Source: Candidatus Chloroploca asiatica (GTDB lineage: Bacteria > Chloroflexota > Chloroflexia > Chloroflexales > Chloroflexaceae). From it: 64,000 bases of DNA. The stretch lies in contig NZ_LYXE01000063.1 of assembly GCF_002532075.1 (NCBI RefSeq), positions 1-64,000 on the forward strand, in the 5' to 3' direction. The notes beneath the pieces are model-generated. The model made no database searches and had not been told where the DNA came from. It worked only from the letters and a program-made list of their open reading frames with translations. The position numbers and the translations under genes were made by a program. Positions 63,740-64,000 of the stretch are shown here, one piece after another (the first letter of the stretch is position 1; each line of letters begins with the position of its first letter).

Positions 63740-64000
63740 ATGCAGCTTGGTATCAGGCTTGAGATTCACCCTGGAGACGATCTAAGTCGTGTGGCTGATA
63801 TGATCGCCTCCAGGGGCTTTGGTGCGTTGCACGCCCATTTCCCCGAAGGTTGTGACCGCTCGCTGGCCCGTCGCCTTGGACGCGCCTGTGCCCACCATGG
63901 GCTCTCGGTTGATGCCATTTCGGGGTATGCGAACCCCCTGCGCCCTGATGAGGCCCCCATGGGCAGTACGTTTGAGCAACTCTTGGATCTGATTGACCTC
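63740..64000 (+). CDS. Sugar phosphate isomerase/epimerase-like TIM-barrel protein (partial)
   Basis: The first 87 residues, truncated by the window edge. MQLGIRLEIHPGDDLSRVAD, GFGALHAHFPEG and ARRLGRACAHHGLSVDAISG show the beta-alpha units of the AP-endonuclease-2 / xylose isomerase-like barrel. It begins 21 nt after the ferredoxin gene and may be cotranscribed. Specific activity cannot be told. Confidence 0.7.
   Translation, partial: MQLGIRLEIHPGDDLSRVADMIASRGFGALHAHFPEGCDRSLARRLGRACAHHGLSVDAISGYANPLRPDEAPMGSTFEQLLDLIDL

Overview
The window looks like a chromosomal piece of a Chloroflexota bacterium (class Chloroflexia, probably a filamentous anoxygenic phototroph of the Chloroflexales). 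The basis is the gene style: a GT-C mannosyl/arabinosyl-transferase-like protein, a DUF5107 protein with a cell-surface module common in that phylum, very large PAS/GAF kinases, hut genes and a two-domain [2Fe-2S] protein resembling chlorosome-envelope ferredoxins. The genus cannot be fixed from this sequence. The window starts inside the 5' end of a 16S rRNA gene read leftward and ends inside a TIM-barrel gene read rightward.

Layout. 1-3.9 kb: 16S 5' end with its leader and a consensus TTGACA-N17-TATAAT promoter, then a graveyard of accessory genes (Uma2 nuclease, deleted reductase-like gene, IS91-type transposase with a nonsense codon, HEPN/MNT fusion remnant, HigA-like fragment). 3.9-7.5 kb: leftward operon folK - pteridine-reductase-like SDR - GT4 - GT2. 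7.7-12.3 kb: aconitase and a GT-C membrane glycosyltransferase. 12.4-18.0 kb: an OmpR/HK pair divergent from a PepSY protein, a small secreted protein, ApbE and a ferric-reductase-type heme membrane protein, a plausible regulated extracytoplasmic redox module. 18-37 kb: the four histidine-degradation genes hutH, hutI, hutU and hutG, all leftward but dispersed, interleaved with a quinone reductase, a 1654-residue hybrid kinase, a four-gene hydrolase/membrane/YIP1 cluster and repeat-rich spacers. 36.8-44.5 kb: DUF5107 secreted protein, MFS transporter, Usp, and a REC / PAS-GAF kinase / NarL regulator set. 44.7-47 kb: rhodanese lipoprotein plus YeeE/YedE transporter (thiosulfate handling). 47-54 kb: class A PBP, then rpiA-rpe-glk and a SirB1-like gene. 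54-63 kb: one secreted protein of 2966 residues made of about 28 repeats of roughly 95-105 residues. End: [2Fe-2S] protein and the partial TIM-barrel gene.

Two things stand out besides the genes. First, many spacers carry very long, perfect, gene-specific hairpins (13-31 bp stems), mostly after genes but twice in 5' leaders between divergent genes. Second, the spacers carry several short non-autonomous repeat families; one (about 115 bp, copies at 18055 and 35490 in opposite orientation) has terminal inverted repeats and a different 9-10 bp direct repeat flanking each copy, which is good evidence for recent mobility. No CRISPR array, tRNA, prophage or complete insertion sequence was seen.
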